From RUG11237 sp050874665 (GTDB lineage: Bacteria > Bacillota > Clostridia > Lachnospirales > Lachnospiraceae): a DNA stretch of 64,000 nucleotides. The DNA is taken from contig JBNMLC010000014.1 of NCBI GenBank assembly GCA_050874665.1, positions 1-64,000 on the forward strand. Reading direction: 5' to 3'. Made by a program: the position numbers and the translations under genes. Positions 26,643 to 36,600 of this stretch are shown one piece after another. Position 1 is the first letter of the stretch, and each line of letters opens with the position of its first letter. Below the pieces are notes generated by a model, which did not search any database, was not told the origin of the DNA, and saw nothing but the letters and a program-made list of their open reading frames with translations.

Positions 26643-29600
26643 TTATTTTATAACCTTAACTCCCTTTCCAATTCCCGCTTTCTTTAGAATTTTCTTATAT
26701 GCCTTTTGTTTCTTAATCGGAACTTTAATTTTTGCATTTTTATGAATTCCTTTGAATGCATTTTTTCCCACTTTCTTTGCTGCAAGTTTGCTTGTCTTAA
26801 TCTGAATGGTCTTTAAGTTCTTGCAGCCATAAAATGCGTTTTTTCCAATTGCAGACACATTTTTTCCGATTATTACCTTTTTAAGTTTTGTTTTTTTCTG
26901 CAGCGCCTTGCCTGCAATAGACGTAACTTTATAGGTAGTTCCATTGATTTTAATACTTGCAGGAATAGTTACTGTGGTCACTTTACTGTTGGCTGCTTTT
27001 ACATACTGAACTGTTCTATTGTTTTTTGTTCCTGCCTTTGTAACTCTGTATACAGCCTTCGTCTTTTTATCCTTATAGATCGTTCCTTTCTTTACTGTAG
27101 GAACTTTTGTGGGTACTGTGGATGGCAGCAATGTCTTCGTCGGCTTTAATATTTGAGTGGATTCCGGCATTACCGTTGGCGCTGCGGTTGTAGTTGGCAG
27201 TTCTGGTACTGTTGGTATTTCTGTTATGGTCGGTGCCGCGGTTAAGCTTACCAAAGGACTCGGACTTACGGGAACGGAAGCCAGATGTATCTTTATCCGC
27301 ACACCATTTTTAGCATATGTAATAGAATATCCTTTTGTGTACACTGTTCCATCTGCCCCTACATATCTTGCAGTAAGCTGTGTATTTCCATTTGTGGCAA
27401 GCCACCAATTATGAAATCCCGGTATCTCTGAACCTGCCCCCATTGCCTTTGCATAATCACTACTCCTGCTGCTTCCTATAGCTTCGTTTTCCGCAAGTAA
27501 TTCTATTTTTTCTTCCTTAGAAAGCAGCTTCTCTTGTTCCTCATATGTGAACGCCGTATCAAGAAATCCTTTTTTACTATAATCAATTCCTGCTGTATTT
27601 TCCGTTGCACCAAGACCATTCAGCCAACTTCGCAACGTGCTCTTTTCCCATGTTACTGTTCTTGCCTTTTGATTAAATTTCTGTGTATCTAAAACCAATT
27701 CTGAAACAAGTGAAACTTCGGCATCATTCTGCCGGAATACGTGCCATTGAATCGGCTCATACCTAAAATAGTGATATACACTATCATTTTCCCATACATA
27801 AGAATTTGCAGTGCTTGTTGCATCTTTTTTCTGTATTCTGTGATATTTCTCTGTTCCAAGAACAATGTTCCCGTTATCGTCCCAGCCGATGGCACTCTGT
27901 AACTGTCTGTAAAGATCCGTATCCACAGTTTGTGTAATCTCTGTTTGGGGGTAACTTCCAAAATAAACACTCTCCCCTGTTAAGGTCGGCGTGGGAGGGA
28001 CTGTAGAGCACGTTATTGTCAGGTGATTCAAATGAGAATTATATAAAAACGTCACACTACTTCCAACTTCTAACCCCTTTATTGTGATACTTTTTCCTCT
28101 GGTACTTGTCGGAGCTGTAAGAGCATACTCTTGAGACAGACCATCTGCAAATGTCACACTGACACTGTTTCCTACACAATGGTAAGATGCCAAAGTAGTA
28201 TCATAAACATTTACACTGATTTCGTTGGTATTTTGCGCCGTATACTTATAAGCATAAAGTCCATCTGCCCTTTTCGTAAAATATGCATCCACATCAGTCC
28301 AAGCATGCACACCTTTGTTATAATAACCTAATGCATAGTGCGTATTTTCATCTGCGACAACATTTCCATGAATAATTGCGTAAAGCTGACCACTGGCATA
28401 TTTCAATTCTTCCACTGCTTTTGACGTATCAGCGGCCAGTGCATTCTTATATTGATAATAACATTTTTTCAAATTTTGGTACTGGTCATATGAGGCATAT
28501 GTATAATACTGTTCCAGCATATTTTTTGTGAGTGTAAGTGCCTGCTCTAAAGTGGCATCTGTTGAAATCATTTCTTTTTGCGGAACTAAGGTTTCGTAAG
28601 CAGGAGTCATTGCTTTCCTTGTCTCTGAAAGAATAATCGGTTCAGAAGCACGGGAACCTTCCATGATATAACAATATTGCGGATAAATCTTTCCCTCTGT
28701 CAGATTTGCACCATAATATACGACTGCATTCTCATACGTTTCTACATAATATCCCTGAGAATTCAGTCCCGTTCCATCATTTGCAGATGAACTGCTATCA
28801 TACTCAATTTTGTTTTGTTCGTTAAGATAAGTAGTTCCAACAACCGCAGGATTATGAATCATATTGCAGGCGGTTCCATTTTCGTTAGAATAATTATTTC
28901 CCAGCGTAAAATCCTGATGTGTGTGCCCTGACATCCAGATTAAATCTTTATACGTGTCCAGAATTTCTTTGAATGCAGTATTCTGATCCATACCGGAAAC
29001 AGTTATTCCATCAGAATCCTTCATGCCGTTGGCATACATATGTCCACCATAATAGGCGTCAAAAAAACCGTTGCTATTTGCTTTCCAGACATCTCCCGGG
29101 CCATACCCCCGAAATGTTGCATGTTCAATAATATATACATTTACACCTGTTCCATAAAATGTATCTAATAAATCTTTTAACCATTCTATTTGTTCCTTTG
29201 AAAAATTATCATGTTGTGCTGGTTTATAACCATTTTCCAACGCCATAAAAATAAATACATCTCCGGTATTTTGTTCCACTACATAATAATATGGTTTATT
29301 TGCATTTAAATTTGCAACCGTGCTATCTGTTCCTGTTGCCTTGTTGAATGCCAGATTTCCCTTGTAATCATAATTCTTTTTACCATCTTTTATAGCAGTT
29401 CCGTCTAAATCGGTTTCATCACGCATATCATGGTTTCCATTGGTTTCCCATACCGGATTGGTATAATCTGATTCTGATAAAATTTTCTCGTATACATCCC
29501 ATTCCTCTGAAAATCCTTTTGCGTTGGTTACTGCATCACCGGCAGAAACAATAAAGTCTGTGTCTTTATCTACTGCATACTTTAAGGCATTTTTCCAGTT

Positions 29601-30098
29601 TTTCTGACAATTCGTATAATATACTTCTGTATCGATATGAACATCCGAATAAGAATTAAACGTATAAAGCAGATTCCCTGCTCCTTTGTTAAGCTGTTTG
29701 TTGCCCGGAATATCGTAAACTGCTACGGCATCCTTCACATTCAAGTTTACTTTGTCAGTAGTGGCAATCATCTTCGTGGCATCAGCAGGAATTGCTGTGT
29801 GATACCCAAAGGTAAAAGATTTGCTTTCCCCAGCCTTTACCTCCATGACTGCAATTTCATAATAACCGTCTAATGCCTTAATGTCATCTGCCCAGTATAA
29901 GTAATAGGTTCCTGCTGACTGTGCTGTAAATGTCACCTTTCCCTGGGCGTATCCCGAAGTTAATGCAGCCTCTCCGCTAAATTCGTAATGAATTTCATTA
30001 TCTGCTGCATAAATAATACTTTTAGGTTGTATCGGCGTGATAACAATAGGCAGTACTAGAGCTGCAGATAGCATTCCTTTTATTAACCTTCTCCTCAT
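26643..30098 (-). CDS. giant secreted metallophosphoesterase with DUF6273 and LRR tail
   Basis: Secreted protein of 1151 residues. Signal peptide about 1-31. A calcineurin-type phosphoesterase domain spans about 140-420, with metal ligands in SDVHID (151-156), GD (187-188), GNHD (221-224) and GHTHQD (about 390). Further domains follow: a helical segment, a small beta domain, DUF6273 at about 715-960 (YFGSYPQTEI, PIQWHVF), a Pro/Thr linker and a BspA-like LRR-plus-lysine-rich tail ending in VKVIK. No sortase motif or anchor. Substrate unknown; the domain also occurs in nucleotidases and teichoic-acid-active enzymes. Confidence 0.85.
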   Translation of the reverse strand: MRRRLIKGMLSAALVLPIVITPIQPKSIIYAADNEIHYEFSGEAALTSGYAQGKVTFTAQSAGTYYLYWADDIKALDGYYEIAVMEVKAGESKSFTFGYHTAIPADATKMIATTDKVNLNVKDAVAVYDIPGNKQLNKGAGNLLYTFNSYSDVHIDTEVYYTNCQKNWKNALKYAVDKDTDFIVSAGDAVTNAKGFSEEWDVYEKILSESDYTNPVWETNGNHDMRDETDLDGTAIKDGKKNYDYKGNLAFNKATGTDSTVANLNANKPYYYVVEQNTGDVFIFMALENGYKPAQHDNFSKEQIEWLKDLLDTFYGTGVNVYIIEHATFRGYGPGDVWKANSNGFFDAYYGGHMYANGMKDSDGITVSGMDQNTAFKEILDTYKDLIWMSGHTHQDFTLGNNYSNENGTACNMIHNPAVVGTTYLNEQNKIEYDSSSSANDGTGLNSQGYYVETYENAVVYYGANLTEGKIYPQYCYIMEGSRASEPIILSETRKAMTPAYETLVPQKEMISTDATLEQALTLTKNMLEQYYTYASYDQYQNLKKCYYQYKNALAADTSKAVEELKYASGQLYAIIHGNVVADENTHYALGYYNKGVHAWTDVDAYFTKRADGLYAYKYTAQNTNEISVNVYDTTLASYHCVGNSVSVTFADGLSQEYALTAPTSTRGKSITIKGLEVGSSVTFLYNSHLNHLTITCSTVPPTPTLTGESVYFGSYPQTEITQTVDTDLYRQLQSAIGWDDNGNIVLGTEKYHRIQKKDATSTANSYVWENDSVYHYFRYEPIQWHVFRQNDAEVSLVSELVLDTQKFNQKARTVTWEKSTLRSWLNGLGATENTAGIDYSKKGFLDTAFTYEEQEKLLSKEEKIELLAENEAIGSSRSSDYAKAMGAGSEIPGFHNWWLATNGNTQLTARYVGADGTVYTKGYSITYAKNGVRIKIHLASVPVSPSPLVSLTAAPTITEIPTVPELPTTTAAPTVMPESTQILKPTKTLLPSTVPTKVPTVKKGTIYKDKKTKAVYRVTKAGTKNNRTVQYVKAANSKVTTVTIPASIKINGTTYKVTSIAGKALQKKTKLKKVIIGKNVSAIGKNAFYGCKNLKTIQIKTSKLAAKKVGKNAFKGIHKNAKIKVPIKKQKAYKKILKKAGIGKGVKVIK

Positions 30099-30207
30099 AT
30101 TTTCGGTTTTGCTCCCCTTTTTTATTGATAAAATGTAGTTAAATTCCTATTAAACATCATAACATATCCCCCCATGCGGCTCAAGTTTATATTGTAACAG
30201 TTCAGTC

Positions 30208-30235
30208 TTGACTTTTCCCATTGTCATGGTATACT
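30208..30235 (+). promoter_or_regulatory. promoter of queT leader
   Basis: TTGACT (30208-30213), 16-bp spacer, TATACT (30230-30235). The transcript would begin near 30242, at the base of the hairpin 30241-30267. Confidence 0.7.
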
Positions 30236-30240
30236 ACTAT

Positions 30241-30267
30241 TGCCTGATTTCATATAAATCCAGGCAT
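30241..30267 (+). other. 5' hairpin preceding the preQ1 aptamer
   Basis: TGCCTGATTT pairs with AAATC(C)AGGCA around a five-base loop, with one bulged C, and is followed by TTTT. It lies between the transcription start and the aptamer. It may stabilise the mRNA end. Confidence 0.6.
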
Positions 30268-30282
30268 TTTAACATATCAACC

Positions 30283-30325
30283 GGTGAGTTCGTAACCTTC
30301 CTCACCTAAAACAAAACTAAAGGAG
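30283..30325 (+). promoter_or_regulatory. preQ1 class I riboswitch
   Basis: P1 stem GGTGAG (30283-30288) / CTCACC (30301-30306), the loop TTCGTAACC, and the A-rich tail TAAAACAAAACTAAAGGAG give the H-type pseudoknot pattern of preQ1-I. The tail merges with the Shine-Dalgarno sequence (AAAGGAG) eight bases before the queT start, so translation is probably repressed by ligand. Confidence 0.9.
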
Positions 30326-30332
30326 AAATATC

Positions 30333-30827
30333 ATGAACAACAAAAATGTACTATTTATCACTCAGGCTGCTATTATCGCAGCTCTTTACGTTATCTTAAC
30401 GTTTCTGGCAGCCGCTCTCGGAATCAGTAGCGGCGTTATTCAGGTTCGATTTTCCGAAGCCTTGACTATCTTGCCTCTATTCACCCCCGCCGCTATTCCC
30501 GGCTTATTCCTCGGATGTTTAATCAGTAATTTATTAACTGGTGCCTGTCTGATCGATATTGTATTTGGAAGCCTAACCACGCTGTTAGCTGCTTATATTT
30601 CTTATAAAATAAGAAAGTATAAATATGCAGTATGTGTTCCGCCTATTGTTGCTAATACATTATTTATTCCATGGATTCTACGGTTTGGTTATGGTATGAC
30701 AGATGATTCTATCCCATTTATGATGTTGACTGTTGGTGCCGGAGAAGTAATTTCCTGCGGCATTCTCGGCTGTATCTTATTGACCGCACTGTACAAGCAT
30801 CGTAATACTATTTTTAAAAATAAGTAA
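30333..30827 (+). CDS. queT: QueT-type queuosine precursor transporter
   Basis: Small integral membrane protein of 164 residues with five or six hydrophobic segments, the size and pattern of QueT S-components of ECF transporters. Conserved residues include QVRFSEALTILPLFTPAAIPGLFLGC. Known substrates are queuosine precursors (preQ1/preQ0 or queuine); the preQ1 riboswitch directly upstream supports this strongly. The shared ECF module (EcfAA'T) is not in the window. Confidence 0.95.
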   Translation: MNNKNVLFITQAAIIAALYVILTFLAAALGISSGVIQVRFSEALTILPLFTPAAIPGLFLGCLISNLLTGACLIDIVFGSLTTLLAAYISYKIRKYKYAVCVPPIVANTLFIPWILRFGYGMTDDSIPFMMLTVGAGEVISCGILGCILLTALYKHRNTIFKNK

Positions 30828-30855
30828 CACTCATTTGTAACTTTTATTAAATATT

Positions 30856-30902
30856 AAAAAGGAAGTAATTTTCATAGCATCTATTCATATTACTTCCTTT
30901 TT
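30856..30902 (+). terminator. terminator of queT
   Basis: AAAAAGGAAGTAAT (30856-30869) pairs with ATTACTTCCTTTTT (30889-30902). Confidence 0.88.
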
Positions 30903-31010
30903 CTTCTATAGTTCGAAACCTAAATCTATTTCAATCGACTTTTTATTTCACAATATGACATTATTTTTATATATTGTTTTATTCTAATATGCATTCTACA
31001 TTTTTCGCTA

Positions 31011-31039
31011 TTGACTATATTCTTTATTTGTTGTATTTT
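31011..31039 (+). promoter_or_regulatory. promoter of the tandem CBM gene
   Basis: TTGACT (31011-31016), 17-bp spacer, TATTTT (31034-31039). Confidence 0.6.
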
Positions 31040-31046
31040 AGAGTAA

Positions 31047-31058
31047 GTAAGTACTTAC
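31047..31058. promoter_or_regulatory. 12-bp palindrome at the predicted transcription start
   Basis: GTAAGTACTTAC is a perfect palindrome about eight bases downstream of the -10. Its position suits a repressor operator, perhaps linked to carbohydrate control. Confidence 0.4.
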
Positions 31059-31092
31059 GAAATAATAATCAAAATAAAAGGAGCGTATATTA

Positions 31093-31845
31093 ATGAGGAT
31101 GAGTAAAATTTTCAAAAAACTATCAACAATTATTATGATATTTGCAATGCTTTGTGGAGTACTTCCTGCACTAGGCTGCGGTATTACTGCAAAAGCTTCG
31201 GACAACCCTGTCAAATTATATGCTATGGAACACACAATGAGCAGATATGGTTACTCAAGCTATGATATCTATATTCGGATTACAGCCGGAAGTGCGGCAA
31301 CCAAAGCAGCATATGTGCATTACAGCATGAATGATTCTGATGAATGGCAAGATGCTGCCGCAACTTATTTTACAAAAATTGATGATAACACCGAAATCTG
31401 GAAAGCCACTGTTTCCGGCTGGGGATTAGGCGGTGAATATGCTATTAAATATGTAGGCGACAGTCAGACTTACTGGGATAATAACAATGGTAGCAATTAT
31501 ACATATTCTGACTACTTAGGCGAAGCAAACATAAAGTCCTTACGCCTTACTTATCAAACTGCTTCAAACTATACAATACAGGCAGCCGTTAAAAACCTTG
31601 CTTATACGAAAAACGTAAAAGTAAGATATACACAGGACAACTGGGCTACTTATCAAGAAGTACCTTTAAGCTATGACTCCTCTATTTCCGGTACTAATGC
31701 TGAAATATGGAGTACCACATTGAACCTGGATGCTGATAAAACAGATTCTTTTGAATACTGCTTATGCTACCAAGTGAACAACCAGACTTACTGGGATAAC
31801 AATTTTGGTGCAAACTATGACACTTCTTATCACAGACCATATTAA
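31093..31845 (+). CDS. secreted protein with two CBM21/CBM53-like starch-binding modules
   Basis: Secreted 250-residue protein. Signal peptide about 1-36. Two tandem beta-sandwich modules (about 42-140 and 150-248) each end in the motif TYWDNNxGxNY typical of glycogen/starch-binding CBM21-type modules. No catalytic domain or anchor is present. It probably binds starch or glycogen outside the cell; partner enzyme unknown. Candidates include the GH13 amylase at 42011-44848, but the two genes are not linked in one unit. Start follows AAAGGAG. Confidence 0.83.
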   Translation: MRMSKIFKKLSTIIMIFAMLCGVLPALGCGITAKASDNPVKLYAMEHTMSRYGYSSYDIYIRITAGSAATKAAYVHYSMNDSDEWQDAAATYFTKIDDNTEIWKATVSGWGLGGEYAIKYVGDSQTYWDNNNGSNYTYSDYLGEANIKSLRLTYQTASNYTIQAAVKNLAYTKNVKVRYTQDNWATYQEVPLSYDSSISGTNAEIWSTTLNLDADKTDSFEYCLCYQVNNQTYWDNNFGANYDTSYHRPY

Positions 31846-31902
31846 TAGGTTTAATGGTAAAACAGCAGTAACAAGTTAAAAAACCTTCTGGCATTGCAAA
31901 GT

Positions 31903-31945
31903 AAAACCGGAGTGCACGCTTCTTCGTCGTCACTCCGGTTCTTTT
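31903..31945. terminator. terminator between CBM gene and dgt (convergent)
   Basis: AACCGGAGTG (31905-31914) pairs with CACTCCGGTT (31931-31940), flanked by A4 and T4. It can serve both convergent genes. Confidence 0.8.
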
Positions 31946-31969
31946 ATTTATATCCTTTATTATAATCGT

Positions 31970-33415
31970 TTAATCAATTCCATTCAATTTCTGATACAGG
32001 TTCTTTGCATATGAATCTGTCATTCCACTTATAAAATCTGTAACCATAAGAAAACGCAAATATAAATTCTCGTATTCATCCTCAGTTTTTACCCGTAAAT
32101 AATCATCTTTTAAATTTTCTGGAATCAAATTACATAATTTTACATCTATCTTTGACTGCTGATACGCTTCATCTTTTTCATCATAATATATGACAGCATG
32201 AATAAAATCATCTAATAATGAGGACAATATCTTTCGTGCCGCCAGTTCCAATTTAACTATACCACTCTCTTCATAAGCAAACTCTGCCATAGCCTTTTTA
32301 AATATCCTAATCGATGGACCGTGAAAAGTTTCTTCAATTAGTTCCTTATTATATGTACCATTCATTATTTGACTATAGTTCTTTGAAAAACTAAATGCAA
32401 CACAATACATAAACCATTGTTTCGAGTAATCCATCCAATTTTGGAAAGCTACCATCCTCTCCTCCGAAGTTACCGCATTTTCTTCTCTTTCTTTTAAATC
32501 TTCGATAAGCAATTTTGGTTTGGAAAAGTCCTCATAATTCTGCATTTCTCTTTCAAAAAACAAAATAAACTCTTTTAGTGAGAATAAACCCTTTTTATAG
32601 GCATCTTCAAGATCTGCCGTAGCATATGCAATGTCATCAGCAGCTTCCATTAGATATGCCAACGGGTGGCGTGCCACATCATCGGAAGACAAAAGTGTCC
32701 CTGTTTCTTGAGCAATGCTGAGAAAACTTTCTCTTTCTGAATAATAATAGCCTAATTTGTGTTTTCTAATATCTGAGTCGCCTTTTCCTGTATACTCTAA
32801 CGAATTTGTAGGATATTTTATTAGAGAACTCATCACTCCCTTGGTCAGATTAACATCATGACTGATATCTTTGTTGGAAATCTTTGAAAGTATCCTCAAT
32901 GCCTGTGCATTTCCTTCAAAATGTTCTAAATCATTTATCATCTGTGACTTGAGAATAGATTTCATACTTTTTCCCTTATACCTAAAGTTTTTATCTTCAA
33001 ATTCATTTTGAAACCATTCTCCAATAATCACTTCTCCAAAATGACCAAATGGTGGGTTTCCTATGTCATGCAATAAGCCTGCGCATGATAAAACTGCCGG
33101 AATTTTTTCACTTTCATTATATAGATTTTTTTGAAAATCTTCCGGTAAATAAGAAGAAGTATTTTGCGTCACCATAATCCCAAGCTGCCTCGCTATTGTA
33201 GCTACTTCAATAGAATGTGTCAAACGTGTCCGCACAAAATCACTTTTATCCAGTGGAAAAACCTGCGTCTTATCCTGCAGTCTTCGAAATGCGGCGCTGG
33301 AAATAATTGCCTTATAATCCTTTTCCAAATCGCTAATAGGATATTTCTCAAATTCTTTGGGTTCACTTTCCCTTTCTACCTGTGTTTCTAATGACAATAA
33401 CTTACTCCATTCCAT
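31970..33415 (-). CDS. dgt: deoxyguanosinetriphosphate triphosphohydrolase (dGTPase)
   Basis: Hydrolyses dGTP (or other dNTPs) to deoxynucleoside and triphosphate. The 481 residues have the HD-superfamily metal ligands: RLTHSIEVA, LLHDIGNPPFGH and EAADDIAYATADLEDA. The N-terminal motif AAFRRLQDKTQVFPL is family-typical. Length matches type-1 dGTPases. Standard ribosome-binding site and own promoter; monocistronic. Confidence 0.95.
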   Translation of the reverse strand: MEWSKLLSLETQVERESEPKEFEKYPISDLEKDYKAIISSAAFRRLQDKTQVFPLDKSDFVRTRLTHSIEVATIARQLGIMVTQNTSSYLPEDFQKNLYNESEKIPAVLSCAGLLHDIGNPPFGHFGEVIIGEWFQNEFEDKNFRYKGKSMKSILKSQMINDLEHFEGNAQALRILSKISNKDISHDVNLTKGVMSSLIKYPTNSLEYTGKGDSDIRKHKLGYYYSERESFLSIAQETGTLLSSDDVARHPLAYLMEAADDIAYATADLEDAYKKGLFSLKEFILFFEREMQNYEDFSKPKLLIEDLKEREENAVTSEERMVAFQNWMDYSKQWFMYCVAFSFSKNYSQIMNGTYNKELIEETFHGPSIRIFKKAMAEFAYEESGIVKLELAARKILSSLLDDFIHAVIYYDEKDEAYQQSKIDVKLCNLIPENLKDDYLRVKTEDEYENLYLRFLMVTDFISGMTDSYAKNLYQKLNGID

Positions 33416-33476
33416 AATACTCTCCTTTATATTTTCCTTTTTTTATGTGTATTGTTTTAGAATATGTGTCAATGTC

Positions 33477-33505
33477 ATTATATATATTTATTTGTTTACC
33501 GTCAA
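33477..33505 (-). promoter_or_regulatory. sigma-A promoter of dgt
   Basis: TTGACG (33500-33505), 17-bp spacer, TATAAT (33477-33482) on the minus strand. It leaves a leader of about 60 nt. The rest of 33506-33601 is AT-rich without recognisable features. Confidence 0.75.
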
Positions 33506-33601
33506 TTCTTTTTATTATTTTCCTATTTCAAAATATGTATTTATGTTCTATATATAATGTACTTTTCCCCATAAGCACTATATTTTAACTCTAATATAAG
33601 C

Positions 33602-33646
33602 AAAAAAAGAACACCCACTCCAACCTTTCGACTGGAGCGGATGCTC
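33602..33646 (-). terminator. terminator of the Big2 surface-protein gene
   Basis: Fourteen-bp stem with G-U pairs (33609-33622 with 33633-33646), followed on the minus strand by seven U (33602-33608). Confidence 0.88.
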
Positions 33647-33694
33647 TCTGAACCCTTGTAAGGGTATCATTTTTATTTGTAAGATTTTGAAGAA

Positions 33695-36600
33695 TTATTC
33701 TTCCACAGCTTCTTCTGCTGCTTCCTCTACAGATACTTCTTCAACTTCTTCTGTTGTTGTTTCAGGTACTTCTGCTTCCACAGTTTCTTCCACTGATGCT
33801 TCTACAACTTCTGCTTCTGGTGCTGCATTGATAGATGTTGAAACATTTCCTGTGTATGCAGTTACCCCTTCTGCTGTCGCTGCTGCTGCATCCTTAGCAG
33901 TATTTCCTGTTACTTCTACAGACTTCACTGTTGTGCCATATATAAAGATTACATATGCACCATCATACAGTGTATTCTTTGTTGCTGTAACTGTACCGTT
34001 TTCATATTTAATTGTTGGAAGTGCACTTGTGTATGCTGTTACAGTAAATCCGTCTTCCATAACTACAGGAGAATTTCCTGAACTTACCATACGGCAAGCT
34101 GTTACTCCCTTATCAAGATTTTCAACAACTTCATTATAAGTTACATTAATATACTTAGCAGAATTGTTGATTGCATTACCTAACTTCAATTTAACTACAT
34201 TATCAGTTACAGATTCAATAGTTACTTCATAACCTTTACCTGTATCATCTGTTACTGTAAACATATCTGATAATACGGTGTCTTTGTTTACCTTATTACT
34301 TAAAGTTAATGTGATGGTCTGTGTAGTTTCATCAACTACTGCTGTCTGCATACCTAAATCGCTGGTTGATGCTACTTTTTCAACATAATTAACATATGTT
34401 GGCTTTGTATCATTTCCTTCTACAGTTGCAGTAAACTCATACGTACATTTTTCTTTTGGTGCTTTATACTTAATTGCAACCAAACCATTCTTAGACTTAG
34501 CTACTGCTTCTGTCTTGCCCATATATGCCATAACTTCTGCTGTAATATCTTCTGCATTACCTGCTGCATCTGTTTTCTTCACAGTCCACTTAACTTCATA
34601 TCCGTCCAGCATATTATCTCTGCTGTCATATACTCTTACATATACAGTATCTTCTCTATCTTCACTTACTACTGCAAAGTTATTTCCTGAAGTTGCTACG
34701 ATATCATATAACATATCTGTTGGTTTCCACTTGATTGGTACATTTAAACCAACATGTGCACTAGTTTCACCCTTACCAGAGTTCTTTACCGTCTTAATCG
34801 GAACACCTGCATCATCTAACAATGTAAACGTAATATTTGCATCCTTACTAATTGTTGTGTTATCAAGTGTTGCTTCTACTAAGTCAGTTCCTACTTTTTC
34901 AGAAGTAATCTTAATGGAAGCATCTTCCTTCTTCTTATTTTCTGCATCAATTTCTGTTCCGTTTGGTGCAGTCTTCTCTGTAGCATATTTCCAAAGGCCT
35001 ACATCTGCACCTAAACCTGAGATTACTACATTTGAGAAATTATCTGCTGCTGCAGATTCCAATGTAGGATTTGTTGTAGAACCGTTTACATAGCCTACAA
35101 ATTCATAACCAATCTTCCACTTAGTTCCTACAAATTTATCCTGTGTTGCTGTCTGTCCAGCTTCTTTGCTTGCCTGCTGATAAGAAACTGTTGTTGTTTT
35201 TACCTGTGTTGCTGTTCCGTCTTCATCCTTAGCTTCTCCAGCCTTCACCTGTGTCTGGTCTGTGAAGGAGAGTCCTGGTGCGATCCAGTACAATTTTGCG
35301 TAAGTAGCAGGTACTCCGTTAACAGAAATAGCAACATTGTATCCTGCACATTTTGCTGATAAATCTTTCTCAAAAATTCCATTTGCATAGGAATCACTTC
35401 TGAAAGAAATATGAGCCACACCATTTGCATCTGTTTTTACAGTATACTTTGTATCATCAAATTTTGAAGAATCATTTGTAATTGTTACACCAGATACTAA
35501 GGTATCTTTTGTAAGTTTTACTTCATCATCTAAATCACGGTTAAGATAGAAAGATACTTCTTCATCTGATTTAAGATTTCCATTATTATCTGTAACTAAT
35601 GCATCAATTGTAATTGTTTGACCCACTAATGCATAGAAGTCTGTCACCGGTCTTTCTTCTTCTTCCGGATTTGGTGCCCAGTTAACATATGCAAACAATC
35701 TTCTTTCTTCTGTTGTCAAATAATCTAATTCTGGTACAGTCAAGTATCCGTATACTTCTGTAACACCACTTTCTTCTGAATTTACAGTTACAGTAGCTCT
35801 ATCACTTGTCATAATACCAACATAATTCAACGCTTCTTCCACAGAAGCACGGAATGCCTGAACCTCACTAGATGGCATTAACTTATTGATATTGTCTTTT
35901 GTATAAGTAGGAATCATAAAGTATTCAATATCCTTATTCTGCTTTGTGACAGTCACATAAGCATCTCCAATATGTGGATAGTTCGGAATTTTATACTCTA
36001 CGGTTGCTTTGTAATAGTTACTACTTGCACTCTTTGTATCAATTCCATACGCAACCGCTTCATCATCTGTCATTTTCACTTTGTTCTGGTAGCTGGCTGT
36101 AAGAATGGAATTATCATCTGTTCCAGGTTTATTTACCTTTTTCCATTCGATACTTGCAGGCTCATAAATCTCAGAAATATTCTTATACTTAGAAGTACCT
36201 ACATAGTTACCGCCAATATAATCTAAAGAGAAACCAAGTTTTGCTTTTTCTAAGTCTACCTGACCTTCTGTCTGAATATAAACTTTAATTAATACATAAT
36301 CTCCAACACTTGCCTCTGATGCTAACTCCTGAATTGGAATAGAGAATCCGAAGTTTTCTTCCACATATTCACCAATAATTGCATATGTTCTGATTGGAGC
36401 ACCAACCGGCTTGCCTTCAGAATCATAATCAGCGAAAACATCAATCTTTAATGCCGCATGCTGTGAAATAGAAGCTGATTTAAACTGTAATTTTGCCCAG
36501 TTCAAATTTGTTGGAACTTCCTGAATAAAGGTAGATTTACTTGTATCATATACATCATATTCGCCACTTGTATAATCTAAAGTCTTCTTATAATCATCAT

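Noticed and set aside
31047..31058. Palindrome as the target of a specific repressor such as MalR or CcpA
   Set aside because: It does not fit the cre consensus and no regulator gene is adjacent.
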